From NCBI GenBank assembly GCA_023269675.1, contig JAHFSX010000022.1, forward strand, positions 42,314 to 106,313: DNA of 64,000 bases. Reading direction: 5' to 3'. The translations under genes were made by a program, and so were the position numbers. Of this stretch, positions 1 through 9,920 are shown piece after piece (position 1 is the first letter of the stretch; the number at the start of each line of letters is the position of its first letter). Source of the stretch: Verrucomicrobiota bacterium. Lineage in GTDB: Bacteria; Verrucomicrobiota; Kiritimatiellia; RFP12; UBA1067. Below the pieces are notes generated by a model that was given only the letters and a program-made list of their open reading frames with translations, had not been told where the DNA came from and did not search any database.

Positions 1-1
1 C

Positions 2-3000
2 ACCTTCACGGGCAGCGGCAACATCTCCGGGCTGTCGCCCACCGGGCTCAGCAAGTATGGCACCAACCTGCTGACGCTGGCCACCGCCAACACCTTTACG
101 GGTTCGACGACGTTCGCGGCCGGCATCGTGAACATCCCCTCAGGCGCCGGCATCAACGTGGGCAACGCCGCTAACGCGGGCCTGTTCAACGTCGGTACCC
201 TGACCAGCACGACGGTTGTTAATATCGCAGGCGGCACGGTGAACGCGACCAAGAGCTCTGCACCCGCCCTGCAGGTCGGCACGACGAGCGGCGCCATCGG
301 CGTCATCAACCTGAGCGCGGGCGCGCTGAACACGGGTTCTGAAATCTGGCTCGGCGCAGGCGGTAACGGCCAGAACGGCTTCGGCGCGCTGAACGTCACC
401 GGCGGCAGCGTCACCTCCGCAAGTTACTTGGCTTTGGGCCGCGCGGCGGCCGCCACCGGAAACAACCGTGGCGAGCTGCTCGTGAGCGGCGGCACGGTCA
501 CGGTGAACGCGAACAACGTTGAGGTCGGCTCCTCTCAGAACGCCCTCGCCAACACCTCCGTGGCCACGCTGACAGGCGGCACCACGACACTGGCCTCAGG
601 CGCGGGCAACCTCGTCGTCGGCAATGCCAACAACGGCATCCTGAACGTGTCCGGCAGCGCGGCGGTCAACGTCCTGAACACGGGCAAGGCCCTTGTCTTC
701 GGCGGCGCGGCCAGCGTCATCGGCATCGCCAATCTGAATGGCGGCACCGTCACCGTTCCGGCCGTCACCCAGTATGCGGGAGCCTTGGGCTACCTGAACT
801 TTAACGGCGGCACGCTGAAAGCGAACAAGAGCAACGCCGCCTTCATGAGCGGCTTGACGTCAGCCCGCATCTATGCCGGCGGCGCCACCATCGATGACGG
901 CGGCTATGCCATCACGATCAGCCAGTCGCTGCTGAGCCCGGTCACGGGCAACGGCGTCAGCCTCGCCGGCATGACCTTCAGCGGCAAAGGCTTTGTCGCG
1001 CCGCCGATCGTCGACATCGCCGGCTTTGGCAACGGCGCCAGCGCCGTCGCCACGATCGACGGCAGCGGCAACCTGACGGGCGTGACCCTGACCAGCCCGG
1101 GCGCGAACTATCACATGGGCACGCCCACCCTCACCTTCACCGGTGGCGGTGGCACGGTGACCCAGACTGGCAGCGCCAGCACGACGCCCAACACCAGCGG
1201 CGGCCTGACCAAGATCGGCGCGGGCACGCTGACCTTGACCGGCACCAACTCGTTTAGCGGCGCGACGGTCGTCAACAATGGACGGCTCGTGCTCGTCGCC
1301 GGCGCTTCCTGCAGCAACAGCGTTGTGACGGTGCAGTCCGTTGGCACAGGCACCAACGCGGTCTTCGGCGTCCGCTACGCCGGCGCCAACGCGCAAGCTG
1401 CCATTGCGGGTCTGGCCACCGAGGTCGGCGTCAGCGGCGGAAGCGCGCCCGACCTGGAGTTCGCCTTTGCGGCGGTGCCCAGCGCCGCGACCGCCCCCCT
1501 GGCGGTGACGGGCGACGCGGCCTTCACCGCCACGCCGGAGGTGAGGGTGATTCTGACCGGGCTCACCGTCCCGACCGGCGCGTATCCGCTGCTGACCGTA
1601 GGCGGCACGGCTCCCTCTGCCGTTCCGACTCTGACGGTTGCCGGAGGCTACAGCGGCAGCTCCTTGTCATGGAGCGGGAGCACGCTGATGCTGAACCTCG
1701 CGGGCTCGGCTGCGGTCATCAAGTGGGGCACCGGCGCGGCGGGCAACGGCACGTGGAATGTCAACGACAGCGCCAATCTGGTCTGGAAGGACGGCGCATC
1801 CGCTCCGACTTACTATCAGGAGACACCGGGCACAGTCGGTGACCAAGTCGTCTTTGATGACACCTTCATCACCCTCAACAACGCGATCACGCTGACCGCC
1901 ACCGTCACGCCGTCCGGCATCGCGGCGAACAACGCGAGCTTCGCCTACACGCTCTCCGGGTCCGGCGCCATCGCCGGCACCAACGCGCTCGTCAAGTCGG
2001 GCGCCGGCAACTTCAGGCTGAACACGGCGAACACCTACAGCGGCGGCACCCTCATCAATGTCGGCGGCGTGCTCCAGGTGTCCAACGCAGGCGGTCTCGG
2101 CACCGGCGGCATCACCAACAACGGCACGCTCAACCTGGACGCCGGCGCAGGCGGTACCGGCGACATCAACTACACCGGCCTCAACAACAGCCTGAGTGGT
2201 GCCGGAACCAACAACGTCAGTCTCGGAACATCTTCAGCGCGTATACAGTTCTTGGGCAATTACTCCGGCTTCGTCGGCGTGTGGAACATCGGCGTCGGCG
2301 CTTTCGCGGGCGCATCCAGAGGCGAGATGACGAACCTCGACAACGCGGCGGCGACGATCAACGTCCTGAACAACGGCACGTTGTGGGTGAGCGCGGCCGG
2401 CACGCACGCCGCGACCGCCTACCTCTACGGCGGCGACACCGGCGAGTCCTACGGCCAGCTCCGCATGGATACCGGCCTGTGGGCAGGCCCCGTCGTTCTC
2501 GCGGGCCCCATCACGGGCTCGGGCGACGGTTTCTTCGGCTCGCAGATCGCGAACGGCGAGATCGCCGGCACGATCAGCGAAGTGAACGGCCCGTATGTCG
2601 TCAGCAAGGTGGGCGCATTCACGACGACCTTCTCGGGCGCCAACACCTATCTGGGGCCGACTGCAGTCATGGCAGGCGGACTCCGCGTGCCGGCCCTCGG
2701 CAGCGTCAGCGGCGGGCCCAGCCCGCTCGGCGCGCCGACGACTCCCGCGCAGGGCACCGTCAAACTTGGCTCGGGAACGACCGCCGGCACGCTGGTCTAC
2801 GCGGGCATGGGTGAAACCTCCGACCGCATCATCGACATGGCCGGCACCACGGGCGGAGCCACGATCGACCAGTCGGGCACCAACCTGCTCAAGCTGACCA
2901 GCGGCCTGGTTTGTTCAGGAGCCGGGGCGAAGACGCTGACGTTCCAAGGCTCGACCATCGGAACGGGCGAGTTCGCGGGCGCCATCAGCAACGGCCTCAA

Positions 3001-6000
3001 CGGAAGCGCGGTCACCGTCGTCAAGACGGGCGCCGGAGCCTGGACGCTTTCGAACGCCAACACGTACTCGGGCGGCACGCAGATCAAGGGCGGCGGAACC
3101 TTGATCGTCACGCACCCGAACGCGCTCGGCACAAACACAGTTCTTTTCCCGAACGAAGTGGGCGGATTGGACCTGGCTCACGACGGCGCGGGCGAGACGC
3201 CTTACGAGCTCTTCATGCAAGCTGGCGCTGTCGGAACGATTAAGTCGAACCGCAGCGCGGCGGGAGAGGGGATCAATCACAATTTAGGACTCTGGCACTT
3301 GAGCGGCGTGACCGTTTATGTCACCAACGGCGCAAACGTGGTCAGCGGTACAGCCTCGGTCACCGCCAGTTATCTGGATCTTTATGCTGGCGCTCCCGCA
3401 ACAACGATTTTGGCACCGACGACAGCCGATATCATCATCAACGGCGGCGTCAGTATTCTGCAGAGCAACTTCGCCAAGACGCTCCAGCTCGACGGAACCA
3501 GTCTTGGAAGCTCGATCCTCGGCCCCATCACGAACGGGCTGAACACGGTTACGCTGACAAAAGCCAACACCGGCGCGTGGACTCTGTACGGCTCGAACAC
3601 GTTCAGCGGGTCCACGACGATCAGCAAAGGCGCCATTGTCTTGGCCGGAACGAACGGCGCGTTGGCCACGACAAGCGCGATCACCCTCTCCGGGGATGCC
3701 GCCTTGGAGCTTCGCAACAGTCCGCAGACCAACCAGGCCGACCGTGTGCGTGACGCCGCCGCCCTCACGCTGTCCGGCGGATCCCTGCGCTTTGCGCACT
3801 CCGGCGGCGCGTCTGACTATAGCGAGCGCCTGGGCGCGCTCTCCGTGACGGCGTCGACTAATACGTTCGCCACTTCGCAGGCCGACGGCGGCCGCACCTC
3901 GGTCGTGACGATCGCCACGCTCTCATGCAGCGGAGGCGCGACCATCAACTTTACAGGTGACGGCCTCGGCGAGAGCGACCGCAACCGCCTCTTCATCACC
4001 GCTCAGGCGAACGGCCCCATCGGCGCGTGGGCAACGGTCAACGGAACCAACCTCGCCGCCTACAGCAGCACGCTGGGCGTCTATGCGTTCGGGTCGTCGG
4101 GCAGCGACATCGTCACCAACCTCGCCGCCCGCGGCAACGTACCCAACTCGGTCGTGCCCGACAACGCCACCGCGCTCGCCCAGATCACCGAGCCCGGCGA
4201 TTTCGGCCCCATCACCCTCGAGGGCGCTTGGACCAACCGGATCTTCATGGTGCAGCAGAGTCAGGCGGTCGCCGCGACGATCGACACCGTCAGCTACACG
4301 ACCAACAAGACGGTGCTCGCCTCCGGTCTGGCAATCGCCGCCGATCAGGGCTCCCTGACGCTTGGCGTGAACCCGGGCAACGGCTACCTTGCGCCGCTCA
4401 CCTCGGGTGGAAACCTGAAGCTCGAGAACGACAACGGCGACTCGGTCTTGACCGTGAACGCCGCCGTCGCCAATAACTCGACCGCCTCCACGCTCACCAA
4501 GTATGGACCGGGAACCGTTGTTTTGGCAGGCTCCAACACCTTCTCCGGCGCAGTGACGATCAACGAGGGCACCCTCGAGTTCGGCGGACCGTTCGGGCAG
4601 CGCCTCAGCAACGTGATCGGCGGCGCCGGCGCACTCGCCAAGAGCGGCACGAACCAACTGCATATCCTGGGCGTGAACACCTACACGGGGCCGACCTACA
4701 TCAAGGATGGCATCGTCCGTGCGAACGACAACGCTACGTTCGGTACCACGAACAACCCAGTCGTCATCACCGACGGCGGCACGCTGAACGTTGGCTCCAC
4801 GCCGGACGTCGGCGGCACGCGCATCATCAATGGCATCAACTTCGGCAACAAGCAGTTCATCGTCAGCGGCGCAGGCTATCTGGGGCAAGGCGCGATCAAC
4901 AACACCTCCACCGCTATGCAGTACAACGCGTTCAGCCGCATCTCGCTCGCGGGCGACACGACGTTCGGCGCGAATCAGCGCTGGGACATGAACAACAACG
5001 CGCCGTCATCGTCTCTCGACCTGAACGACTACACTCTGACGAAGACCGGGTCGTCGGACGTCGCCATCCACAACGTACAGATCAATCCCGGTGCCGGCAA
5101 CGCAGGCAAGATCGTCGTCAACCAGGGCCTGTTCCGCTTCGAGACCGGAACTATCGTGAACGGAACAACCAACAATACCGTGACGGTCAACAGCGGCGCC
5201 ATTTTCGACCTTTGGCAGTTGACCGGCAACAGCCCGTCACTCTGGTCGATCATCCTGAACGAAGGAGCCTTCTTCAATGGATCGGGCGGCCTCAATGTGA
5301 CCAACCAGAACATTTGGAACGGACCCATCACGCTGAACGGCCGCGCCTTCGTCAACTGCGGCTCTGCGCCTTCGCACTTGACGGTCAACGGCGACATTTC
5401 CGGATCGGGCTCGCTTGTCAAACAGGGCGGCGCAACCGTCACGCTCTGGCTGTGCGGAACTAATAACACCTACAGCGGCGGCACGATCATCAGCAACGGC
5501 ACGCTCTTCGCCCGCTACCCGGGCTCCCTGCCCGGTTATAGCGAGGGCAAGGTGACGGTCGCCGGCGGCGCGACGCTGGCTATTCCGTCGGGCGACGGCG
5601 CGACGGGCTGGAGCGCCCAGCAGATTCAAGACCTGCACGACACGTCGACATTCACGAACAACACCGCCGTGCTGAGCATCGACACGGCGCAGGCTGACGT
5701 CGATTACCTGGGCAATCTGACCAAGACGCTCGCGCTCACCAAGAGGGGCAACAACACGCTCACCCTCGAGGGCACGAACACCTTCACGGGTGCGCTGACC
5801 GTCAACGGCGGCACGCTGGTGTTCCCCTCGACCAGCACGAACGTGACCGGCGCGATCACGGTCAGCGGCGGCTCGACGAACACGTCACTGATCATCGACG
5901 GCGTGACGACAATCGGCACCAACACCCTGCATACCGTGACCATCGCCTCTGCAAGCGGCGACCGCAGCACGGCAACGCTCTCGACCAACGCCACGTTTGG

Positions 6001-8284
6001 CAAACTGTACATTGGCGCTGCCGCCGGTGCTTCCGGCGCCTTCATCCAGAAGGACGGCATCCTCGCCGTCGGACCCACAATCGGTAGCACGGACGTGCTG
6101 GACGTGGGCAACGGCGGTTACGGCTACTACCGCATGAACGCTGGCAGCCTAACCACAGGCCAACTGGGAGTGAACGGCGGCAGCGGCGGCAACGGCGTCT
6201 TCGACCTGTACAGCGGCACCGTCAACGTTCCGACTTCAAACGGGTGGCTGATTTTCAACTGGGGCACCGGCATCAGCATCCTGAACATGTTCGGCGGTTC
6301 GCTGACGGCGCCCCCCGGCGCAAACGACACCACGCTGTCTTACAGCGGCAACGCCGCCAACCTCGGCGTCATCAATATGCTGGGGGCCGGCGCATTCTTA
6401 GACACCACACCCACCGGCCGTATGCTCAACATGGCAAGAACCGCAGGCAGCTTCCTCTCCGCCATCAACCTGAACAGCGGCACGATTCGCGCCAACAGAG
6501 TCTATGCCCAGGTCACAGGCACCCCGACGGTGTTCGGCTTCAACGGCGGCACGCTCAAGGCCAACACCCCATCGGCCACGTTCATGCAAGGCCTGACCGC
6601 CGCCCTCGTCTACCCCGGCGGCGCGGTGATCGACTCGACCAACGCGTCTATCACCATTGGGCAGTCCCTGCTGGCCCCAACCGGCTACGGCGTGACCTAC
6701 ATCCCCTTGCTGACCGGCGGCACGAACTACATCGGCGCCCCGGCCGTTAAGATCACCGGCGGCGGAGGGTTCGGCGCAACCGCGGTCGCGACCGTCGACC
6801 TGACCGACGGCAGCCCGACCAAGGGACAGGTGACCGGCATAACCGTCACCAGCTCCGGCGCGGGCTACCAGTGGTATGACACCCCCGTCGCCACATTGGT
6901 CGGCGGCGGCGCGACTGCGCCGGCAACGGTCGGGCTCTGCTATCTGGCCCTCAATTTCGGCACGGGCGGACTCGCCAAGAATGGCTCCGGTACGCTGACG
7001 CTGGCGGGCACGAACACCTATGGCGGCACAACGCTGATCAACAGCGGAACCCTCCGCCTCGGAGTGCCCAACGCGCTGCCGACCAACGCGGACGTGGTTG
7101 TGGCGGGCGGCACCTACGACTTGGGCGGATCCTTGGTCAATGTCATCACCAACCGGTCGGTCACGATCCTCGCCGGCTCCGTTTCCAACGGCATGCTCAA
7201 CGCGTCGCTCACCAAGACCGGTGAGGACACGGCCAGCCTGTCGGCTTTACAAGCCACCGCGCAGCCGGTCGTCGTTTCCGGCGGCACGCTGACCCTGAAC
7301 CCCGTCGCGCGTTCACAAGTTGCGGGCCTGTACGAGGGCCGGAGCACGGTTTCGGGGGCCGACACCACCTCCCTGAACCCGCAGACGGCAGTTAAGCTGT
7401 CTGTGACTAACGCCTACTTGACCTTCGTCAGCAACGCCGCTTCGGGTGGCGTCTGGGTGGACAACAGCACCTACATCTACTCCGGCTACATCTGGAACAA
7501 CAACGCGACGAACGAGAACTGGACCTTCAACAAGGCCTTCGACGATTTTGGCCTGATCAAGATCGACGGCACCACCATCATCAATGACGGCACGTACTCC
7601 AACATCGTCATCTCCACCGTCACCATGACGCCCGGCCCGCACGCGATCGAAGTCCGGCTGGGCCAAGGCTCCGGCGGCGTGGGTCCTTATGGCGGCTATC
7701 CGGGCATCGGCGTCGACCGCTTGGGGCGCAACACGAAGAACGCGGCGTTCTTCCAGCGCCTGCAGGACCCGGGCGACGGCAGCCTGCTGACGACGGTGAT
7801 TGTCCTTGGAAGAACCGATCTGCTGAACCCGGATTCGCCGGTCGCCGTGGACGCCGGCGCCACGCTGAATCTCGGCGGCACGACGCAGACCGTGGCGCAG
7901 GTCAGCGGCTCCGGCCTGGTGAGCAACGGCACGCTTGCCGTCACCGGCACGATAGCCCCTGGCGGGACGAACGTGATCGGCACGCTGACGGTCGCCGCCA
8001 ACACAACCGCCAACGGCACGCTGCTGGCGGACGTGGACTCGGACGGCGCCAGTGACGTCCTGGCTGTGCAGGGCAACCTCGACATGAGCGGGTTGACGCT
8101 GCACATCGCCAATCCCGCCCAACTGGACAGCCACAAGGTCTATACGATCGTGACCTGCACAGGCGCGCGGACAGGAACCCTCACCCCTGACAACCTGCCC
8201 AGCACCCGCTGGCATGTCGTGTACTCCGCCAGCGGCACGGTGAAACTCGTTTACGTCAGCGGCACGATGATACGGCTCAGGTAG
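2..8284 (+). CDS. Giant secreted autotransporter-associated beta-strand repeat (PATR) protein, 5' end outside window
   Basis: The reading frame is open from base 2, where it already encodes PATR-type sequence (G-T-N-L-L-T-L-A ... N-T-F-T-G-S-T-T), so the start lies upstream and the GTG at 128 is not a real start. More than 2,750 residues are visible, almost all Gly/Thr/Asn/Ser/Ala repeats of the form K-x-G-x-G-T-L-T-L-x-G-x-N-T-F-S-G, which are known to form a parallel beta-helix in exported surface proteins. A module of about 120 residues (F-N-G-G-T-L-K-A-N ... S-x-G-A-x-Y ... G-G-G) occurs twice, at about 793-1200 and 6535-6920. A PA14-like stretch (E-G-R ... V-W-V-D ... H-A-I-E-V-R) lies at about 7319-7800. 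No autotransporter beta-barrel follows; the protein ends V-S-G-T-M-I-R-L-R. It is probably a surface adhesin or glycan-associated protein, but the exact role is unknown. Confidence 0.9.
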   Translation, partial: TFTGSGNISGLSPTGLSKYGTNLLTLATANTFTGSTTFAAGIVNIPSGAGINVGNAANAGLFNVGTLTSTTVVNIAGGTVNATKSSAPALQVGTTSGAIGVINLSAGALNTGSEIWLGAGGNGQNGFGALNVTGGSVTSASYLALGRAAAATGNNRGELLVSGGTVTVNANNVEVGSSQNALANTSVATLTGGTTTLASGAGNLVVGNANNGILNVSGSAAVNVLNTGKALVFGGAASVIGIANLNGGTVTVPAVTQYAGALGYLNFNGGTLKANKSNAAFMSGLTSARIYAGGATIDDGGYAITISQSLLSPVTGNGVSLAGMTFSGKGFVAPPIVDIAGFGNGASAVATIDGSGNLTGVTLTSPGANYHMGTPTLTFTGGGGTVTQTGSASTTPNTSGGLTKIGAGTLTLTGTNSFSGATVVNNGRLVLVAGASCSNSVVTVQSVGTGTNAVFGVRYAGANAQAAIAGLATEVGVSGGSAPDLEFAFAAVPSAATAPLAVTGDAAFTATPEVRVILTGLTVPTGAYPLLTVGGTAPSAVPTLTVAGGYSGSSLSWSGSTLMLNLAGSAAVIKWGTGAAGNGTWNVNDSANLVWKDGASAPTYYQETPGTVGDQVVFDDTFITLNNAITLTATVTPSGIAANNASFAYTLSGSGAIAGTNALVKSGAGNFRLNTANTYSGGTLINVGGVLQVSNAGGLGTGGITNNGTLNLDAGAGGTGDINYTGLNNSLSGAGTNNVSLGTSSARIQFLGNYSGFVGVWNIGVGAFAGASRGEMTNLDNAAATINVLNNGTLWVSAAGTHAATAYLYGGDTGESYGQLRMDTGLWAGPVVLAGPITGSGDGFFGSQIANGEIAGTISEVNGPYVVSKVGAFTTTFSGANTYLGPTAVMAGGLRVPALGSVSGGPSPLGAPTTPAQGTVKLGSGTTAGTLVYAGMGETSDRIIDMAGTTGGATIDQSGTNLLKLTSGLVCSGAGAKTLTFQGSTIGTGEFAGAISNGLNGSAVTVVKTGAGAWTLSNANTYSGGTQIKGGGTLIVTHPNALGTNTVLFPNEVGGLDLAHDGAGETPYELFMQAGAVGTIKSNRSAAGEGINHNLGLWHLSGVTVYVTNGANVVSGTASVTASYLDLYAGAPATTILAPTTADIIINGGVSILQSNFAKTLQLDGTSLGSSILGPITNGLNTVTLTKANTGAWTLYGSNTFSGSTTISKGAIVLAGTNGALATTSAITLSGDAALELRNSPQTNQADRVRDAAALTLSGGSLRFAHSGGASDYSERLGALSVTASTNTFATSQADGGRTSVVTIATLSCSGGATINFTGDGLGESDRNRLFITAQANGPIGAWATVNGTNLAAYSSTLGVYAFGSSGSDIVTNLAARGNVPNSVVPDNATALAQITEPGDFGPITLEGAWTNRIFMVQQSQAVAATIDTVSYTTNKTVLASGLAIAADQGSLTLGVNPGNGYLAPLTSGGNLKLENDNGDSVLTVNAAVANNSTASTLTKYGPGTVVLAGSNTFSGAVTINEGTLEFGGPFGQRLSNVIGGAGALAKSGTNQLHILGVNTYTGPTYIKDGIVRANDNATFGTTNNPVVITDGGTLNVGSTPDVGGTRIINGINFGNKQFIVSGAGYLGQGAINNTSTAMQYNAFSRISLAGDTTFGANQRWDMNNNAPSSSLDLNDYTLTKTGSSDVAIHNVQINPGAGNAGKIVVNQGLFRFETGTIVNGTTNNTVTVNSGAIFDLWQLTGNSPSLWSIILNEGAFFNGSGGLNVTNQNIWNGPITLNGRAFVNCGSAPSHLTVNGDISGSGSLVKQGGATVTLWLCGTNNTYSGGTIISNGTLFARYPGSLPGYSEGKVTVAGGATLAIPSGDGATGWSAQQIQDLHDTSTFTNNTAVLSIDTAQADVDYLGNLTKTLALTKRGNNTLTLEGTNTFTGALTVNGGTLVFPSTSTNVTGAITVSGGSTNTSLIIDGVTTIGTNTLHTVTIASASGDRSTATLSTNATFGKLYIGAAAGASGAFIQKDGILAVGPTIGSTDVLDVGNGGYGYYRMNAGSLTTGQLGVNGGSGGNGVFDLYSGTVNVPTSNGWLIFNWGTGISILNMFGGSLTAPPGANDTTLSYSGNAANLGVINMLGAGAFLDTTPTGRMLNMARTAGSFLSAINLNSGTIRANRVYAQVTGTPTVFGFNGGTLKANTPSATFMQGLTAALVYPGGAVIDSTNASITIGQSLLAPTGYGVTYIPLLTGGTNYIGAPAVKITGGGGFGATAVATVDLTDGSPTKGQVTGITVTSSGAGYQWYDTPVATLVGGGATAPATVGLCYLALNFGTGGLAKNGSGTLTLAGTNTYGGTTLINSGTLRLGVPNALPTNADVVVAGGTYDLGGSLVNVITNRSVTILAGSVSNGMLNASLTKTGEDTASLSALQATAQPVVVSGGTLTLNPVARSQVAGLYEGRSTVSGADTTSLNPQTAVKLSVTNAYLTFVSNAASGGVWVDNSTYIYSGYIWNNNATNENWTFNKAFDDFGLIKIDGTTIINDGTYSNIVISTVTMTPGPHAIEVRLGQGSGGVGPYGGYPGIGVDRLGRNTKNAAFFQRLQDPGDGSLLTTVIVLGRTDLLNPDSPVAVDAGATLNLGGTTQTVAQVSGSGLVSNGTLAVTGTIAPGGTNVIGTLTVAANTTANGTLLADVDSDGASDVLAVQGNLDMSGLTLHIANPAQLDSHKVYTIVTCTGARTGTLTPDNLPSTRWHVVYSASGTVKLVYVSGTMIRLR

Positions 8285-8323
8285 ACTCCGGCGAGCGCGT
8301 GTCACTCCCGCTTGGCCCATAAT

Positions 8324-8362
8324 AAGAACGCACAGACAGCACCGTCTGCGCGTTCTTTTTTT
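8324..8362 (+). terminator. Rho-independent terminator of the PATR gene
   Basis: Inverted arms AAGAACGC-ACAGAC and GTCTG-CGCGTTCTT form a strong hairpin followed by a run of seven T. It lies about 40 bases after the PATR stop codon, so it closes that transcript. Confidence 0.9.
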
Positions 8363-8718
8363 ACTCCCCAATCCGGCGGTTCATCAAACCGCGAAGGGTG
8401 ACTGATTCAGCCCTGCGGCTTCGCGTGCTTCAGGTTTCAACGCCCTGTTTAAAGTGAACAATGGGGGACGGGGACGGCGGGTGAAAATGGGAGGGGCCCT
8501 GTCCACGGCGGTGACGCCTTCGGGAGCTGGCCAGCTCAGAATGTGGATTCCAAAGCGGCTGTGAAATGAGCAGGGGCACGGGCCCCAGACGATCTCATCG
8601 GCGGACGAACCTGGCGCGGTAGGGTTATACCCCATAGCCCGAAACCCAGCCCACCGTTTATTATTTTGATCACAACCTTGCCATGTGGCGAAACTCAATG
8701 GGTAAAAAGAGGACTGTT
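8363..8718. other. Intergenic region upstream of the CBM48 gene
   Basis: No convincing gene is visible here on either strand. The right half holds the palindromic element described separately and a possible -10 box, TATTAT, at 8659-8664. The remainder shows no recognisable repeat or RNA. Confidence 0.6.
8620..8664 (+). promoter_or_regulatory. Palindromic operator-like element (copy A) with -10 box
   Basis: The 15-mer TAGGGTTATACCCCA at 8620-8634 is followed by TAGC. Near-identical elements precede the PRC-barrel gene and the SpoIIAA-like gene. From the palindrome centre (8627) to the candidate -10 box TATTAT at 8659-8664 is 32 bp, close to the geometry of an activator bound near -42. No good -35 hexamer is present, which fits activator dependence. 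The regulator is unknown. Confidence 0.6.
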
Positions 8719-9021
8719 ATGAAGATTGCTAAAGTACATGGTGATCAGGCGGCCCGGGGTCACAGGGACAACGTGCAGTTCGAACTGTCGGCTGAGCCGG
8801 GGCGCCAAGTGTTCGTTGCCGGAACGTTCAACAACTGGAACCCGGATGCGACCCCGTTGATGGATCAAGCGGGGAATGGTCATTACAAAGGGGCTCTGCA
8901 TGTTCCGCAGGGGACGCACGAGTATAAGTTCGTGGTGAACGGCGTCTGGTTGTCGGATCCGAAGTGCGTGGACTGCGTTCCGAACGGATACGGATCAATG
9001 AACAGCGTGATCCACGTTTGA
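8719..9021 (+). CDS. Small glycogen-binding (CBM48 / AMPK-beta-like) protein
   Basis: The 100-residue protein is essentially one early-set carbohydrate-binding module. It has the family core G-T-F-N-N-W-N-P in the first half and H-E-Y-K-F-V-V-N-G-V-W near the end, as in AMPK beta and the N-termini of glycogen branching enzymes. No catalytic domain is attached, so it probably binds glycogen or another alpha-glucan and perhaps tethers a partner. The ATG at 8719 is preferred because AAGAGGA lies 6-7 bases before it; in-frame starts at 8683 and 8698 lack a ribosome site. It is followed by its own terminator, making it monocistronic, and is preceded by palindrome copy A. Free-standing modules of this type occur in many bacteria, often near stress genes. 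Confidence 0.85.
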   Translation: MKIAKVHGDQAARGHRDNVQFELSAEPGRQVFVAGTFNNWNPDATPLMDQAGNGHYKGALHVPQGTHEYKFVVNGVWLSDPKCVDCVPNGYGSMNSVIHV

Positions 9022-9053
9022 CCGGCGTCGGCTTGCCATGCGGCCGGTCTGAC

Positions 9054-9079
9054 GGGGGAGGCTGTTCCTCCCCCTTTTA
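9054..9079 (+). terminator. Rho-independent terminator after the CBM48 gene
   Basis: GGGGGAGG and CCTCCCCC form a perfect 8-bp stem with a short loop, followed by TTTT. It lies 32 bases after the stop codon. Confidence 0.85.
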
Positions 9080-9174
9080 AGCGCGCGATTTTCAGGGCTG
9101 GATTGGGTTCTCGTAAGGACGGCTCGTTAGGCCCACGGGTCCGTCGCTCTTAATGGCTAAGTGGAGGAATAAAG

Positions 9175-9795
9175 ATGAGCAATGACACGCTGCAAAAAGG
9201 ACCTGTGCACGTCCTTCCGTCTCTGCCCTATGCGGAGAATGCGCTGGAGCCTGTGATCTCCGCGCGAACGATCGAGTTCCACTATGGTAAGCATCACAAG
9301 GGATATGTCGATAACCTGAACAAACTGATTGCGGGAACGGAGTACGCGGCGCTGAAGCTTGAAAAGCTGATCGGTGAAACCGCCGGCAAGCCCGATAAGG
9401 CCGGGATCTTCAACAACGCTTCGCAGGTGTGGAATCACACGTTCTTCTGGAACAGTCTGAAGCCCAAGGGCGGAGGCGAACCGCCGGCCGCGCTGAAAAA
9501 GAAGATCGAGACCGATTTCGGGACGATGGATGCTCTCAAGAAGGAGTTGACGACCGCCGCAACGACCCAGTTCGGGAGCGGCTGGGCATGGCTCGTTTTG
9601 GAGGGTTCGGTGCTGAAGGTGGTCAAGACCGGCAATGCGGACTCGCCGCTGACCAAGGGGATGAAGCCGCTGTTGACCGTCGACGTGTGGGAACACGCCT
9701 ACTATCTGGACTATCAGAACCGCCGCGCGGACTACGTGGCCGCGGTTCTCGATAAGCTGATCAACTGGGAATTCGCCGCGCTGAACCTTGAATAG
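9175..9795 (+). CDS. sodB: Superoxide dismutase, iron type
   Basis: Converts superoxide to hydrogen peroxide and oxygen in the cytoplasm. The 206 residues match the normal length of Fe/Mn SODs. Metal ligands are visible: His36 in F-H-Y-G-K-H-H, His88 in V-W-N-H-T-F-F-W, and Asp170 and His174 in D-V-W-E-H-A-Y-Y. Gln84 in N-N-A-S-Q-V-W-N-H occupies the position of the active-site glutamine of Fe-type enzymes (Mn enzymes use a glycine here and a Gln later), so iron is the likely metal. There is no signal peptide. A clear GGAGG site sits nine bases before the ATG. The gene stands between the CBM48 gene and the phosphoketolase operon, all in the same direction, suggesting a block for oxidative and energy stress. 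Confidence 0.96.
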   Translation: MSNDTLQKGPVHVLPSLPYAENALEPVISARTIEFHYGKHHKGYVDNLNKLIAGTEYAALKLEKLIGETAGKPDKAGIFNNASQVWNHTFFWNSLKPKGGGEPPAALKKKIETDFGTMDALKKELTTAATTQFGSGWAWLVLEGSVLKVVKTGNADSPLTKGMKPLLTVDVWEHAYYLDYQNRRADYVAAVLDKLINWEFAALNLE

Positions 9796-9803
9796 AGCCC
9801 CCG

Positions 9804-9856
9804 GCGCCAGGTGTCGCGCTTGACAAGAGGCCGACGCTGCAGGCCGCACCTGGCGC
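9804..9856. repeat. 10-bp inverted repeat between sodB and the phosphoketolase gene
   Basis: GCGCCAGGTG at 9804-9813 and its exact complement at 9847-9856 enclose a 33-base loop. No T-run follows, so it is either a transcript-stabilising hairpin or a weak attenuator. Confidence 0.5.
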
Positions 9857-9920
9857 ATGTCTCGAGAAATGCCGCCATGGCCGTCAAACCCGCGTCGCCG
9901 TCAACCTTGAGTGTTGAACC

